Positions 21,665 to 22,307 of a stretch of 22,307 nucleotides of DNA are shown here, piece after piece. Position 1 is the stretch's first letter. Every line of letters begins with the position of its first letter. This DNA is from Chloroflexota bacterium (GTDB taxonomy: Bacteria; Chloroflexota; Chloroflexia; Thermomicrobiales; JADLAZ01): the NCBI GenBank assembly GCA_020849725.1, contig JADLAZ010000034.1, forward strand, positions 1 through 22,307. Direction: 5' to 3'. A program made the translations under genes and the position numbers. Below the pieces are notes generated by a model. The model was not told the DNA's origin. It did not search any database and saw nothing but the letters and a program-made list of their open reading frames with translations.

Positions 21665-22307
21665 TTACAGCAAGCTGGCCGGGTCGACGTCCACGGTCCA
21701 TCCCGGCGGTATGAGTATATCGTCGAGCATGGCGGTGAGCGAGTGGGCACGGATGAGCACCTGCCAGCGGTAGCTGCCCCGCACCCGTCGGGCAAAGCTC
21801 GGGGCTGGCCCAAGCACATCGAGATCGGCGATGCCACGACGGGCGCCGGCCTCAGTCAACTGCTCTGCCAGTGCGGTCGCCTCGCGCTGACAGGTCTGCT
21901 CGTTGTGATGGCTGAACACGAACAGGGCCAGCCGCGAGAAGGGCGGATACCGGTGCGCCTCTCGAAACGCGATTTCCTCCCGGTAGAAGCTCGCGTAGTC
22001 ATGGGCCGCAGCCGCCTGCAGGCAGTAGTGGCCCGGCGTGTACGACTGCATGACGACCACCGCGCCTGGCGAGCGCCGGCCGGCGCGCCCGGCCACCTGC
22101 GCCAGCAGCTGGTACGTGCGCTCGCTGGCCCGGAAATCCGGCAGGTGGAGCAACGTGTCCGCCGTGACGACGCCGACGGCCATGATGCGCGGCAGGTCCA
22201 GGCCCTTGGCGATCATCTGCGTGCCGATGATGATGTCTACCTCGTGTCGGCGCACCTTCGCCAGCAGGTCAGCATGGGTTCGCTGATGCGAGATGACATC
22301 CTGGTCC
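21665..22307 (-). CDS. priA: Primosomal protein N' (PriA helicase), C-terminal part only
   Basis: Replication-restart helicase that recognises stalled forks and reloads DnaB. Only about 214 C-terminal residues are inside the window; the frame stays open to the right edge and reads DQDVISHQRTHADLLAKVRR, which fits PriA (helicase motif IV-V region), so the N-terminus, helicase lobe 1 and zinc cysteines lie beyond. Visible: DIIIGTQMIAKGLDLP (motif V), VVTADTLLHLPDFRASERTYQ, and QVAGRAGR (motif VI), then YTPGHYCLQAAAAHDYASFY and YPPFSRLALF of the C-terminal domain. The gene ends in TAA and is followed by def on the same strand. No frameshift or stop is seen in the part covered. Confidence 0.95.
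   Translation of the reverse strand, partial: DQDVISHQRTHADLLAKVRRHEVDIIIGTQMIAKGLDLPRIMAVGVVTADTLLHLPDFRASERTYQLLAQVAGRAGRRSPGAVVVMQSYTPGHYCLQAAAAHDYASFYREEIAFREAHRYPPFSRLALFVFSHHNEQTCQREATALAEQLTEAGARRGIADLDVLGPAPSFARRVRGSYRWQVLIRAHSLTAMLDDILIPPGWTVDVDPASLL

Overview
The window is 22.3 kb of uniformly GC-rich bacterial chromosome, almost fully coding, with 21 protein genes and no RNA gene, CRISPR array, insertion sequence or phage gene that I can see. Gene content (a KimA-type potassium carrier, SH3/NlpC wall hydrolase, luciferase-like F420/FMN oxidoreductase, MoxR-DUF58-VWA cluster, EF-P with arginine at the modification site) and a GTAGGGG-type intergenic hairpin suggest a Chloroflexota bacterium, perhaps near Thermomicrobia. 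That placement is inference from memory of such genomes; no marker gene here proves it.

Layout: (1) 1-1748, + strand: 3' part of a Zn/Cd/Pb-type P1B ATPase, convergent with (2) a minus-strand sugar operon (4549 to 1753): rmlD (dTDP-rhamnose synthesis), an aldo/keto reductase with an altered catalytic tetrad, and a family 2 glycosyltransferase. (3) A divergent metallo-beta-lactamase-fold hydrolase (4748-5608), then a + strand housekeeping operon (5763-8327): efp, accB, xseA, xseB. (4) A minus-strand operon (12376 to 8341): MoxR AAA+ ATPase, DUF58 protein, membrane VWA protein, and a membrane-anchored HtrA-like protease without a PDZ domain. (5) A minus-strand stack (15712 to 12608): small LiaI/LiaF-like membrane protein, OsmC-like protein, DmpA/P1-family peptidase, luciferase-like oxidoreductase, ended by a 9-bp-stem hairpin. 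(6) A secreted four-SH3 NlpC/P60 hydrolase (17495 to 16020), divergent from a Gfo/Idh/MocA oxidoreductase (17658-18656). (7) A minus-strand block: priA (running off the right edge), def, and a KimA-type K+ transporter with a long N-terminal extension.

Most genes are housekeeping or envelope functions. Signals worth a second look are the MoxR-DUF58-VWA-protease operon; Arg32 in EF-P, encoded near a rhamnose-nucleotide gene; a hairpin placed directly on the start codon of the glycosyltransferase with the upstream stop codon in its loop; substitutions at catalytic positions in the aldo/keto reductase and the NlpC hydrolase; the KimA N-terminal extension; and a 28-nt hairpin that looks like a dispersed repeat. 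I found no convincing wholly new defence or mobile system.
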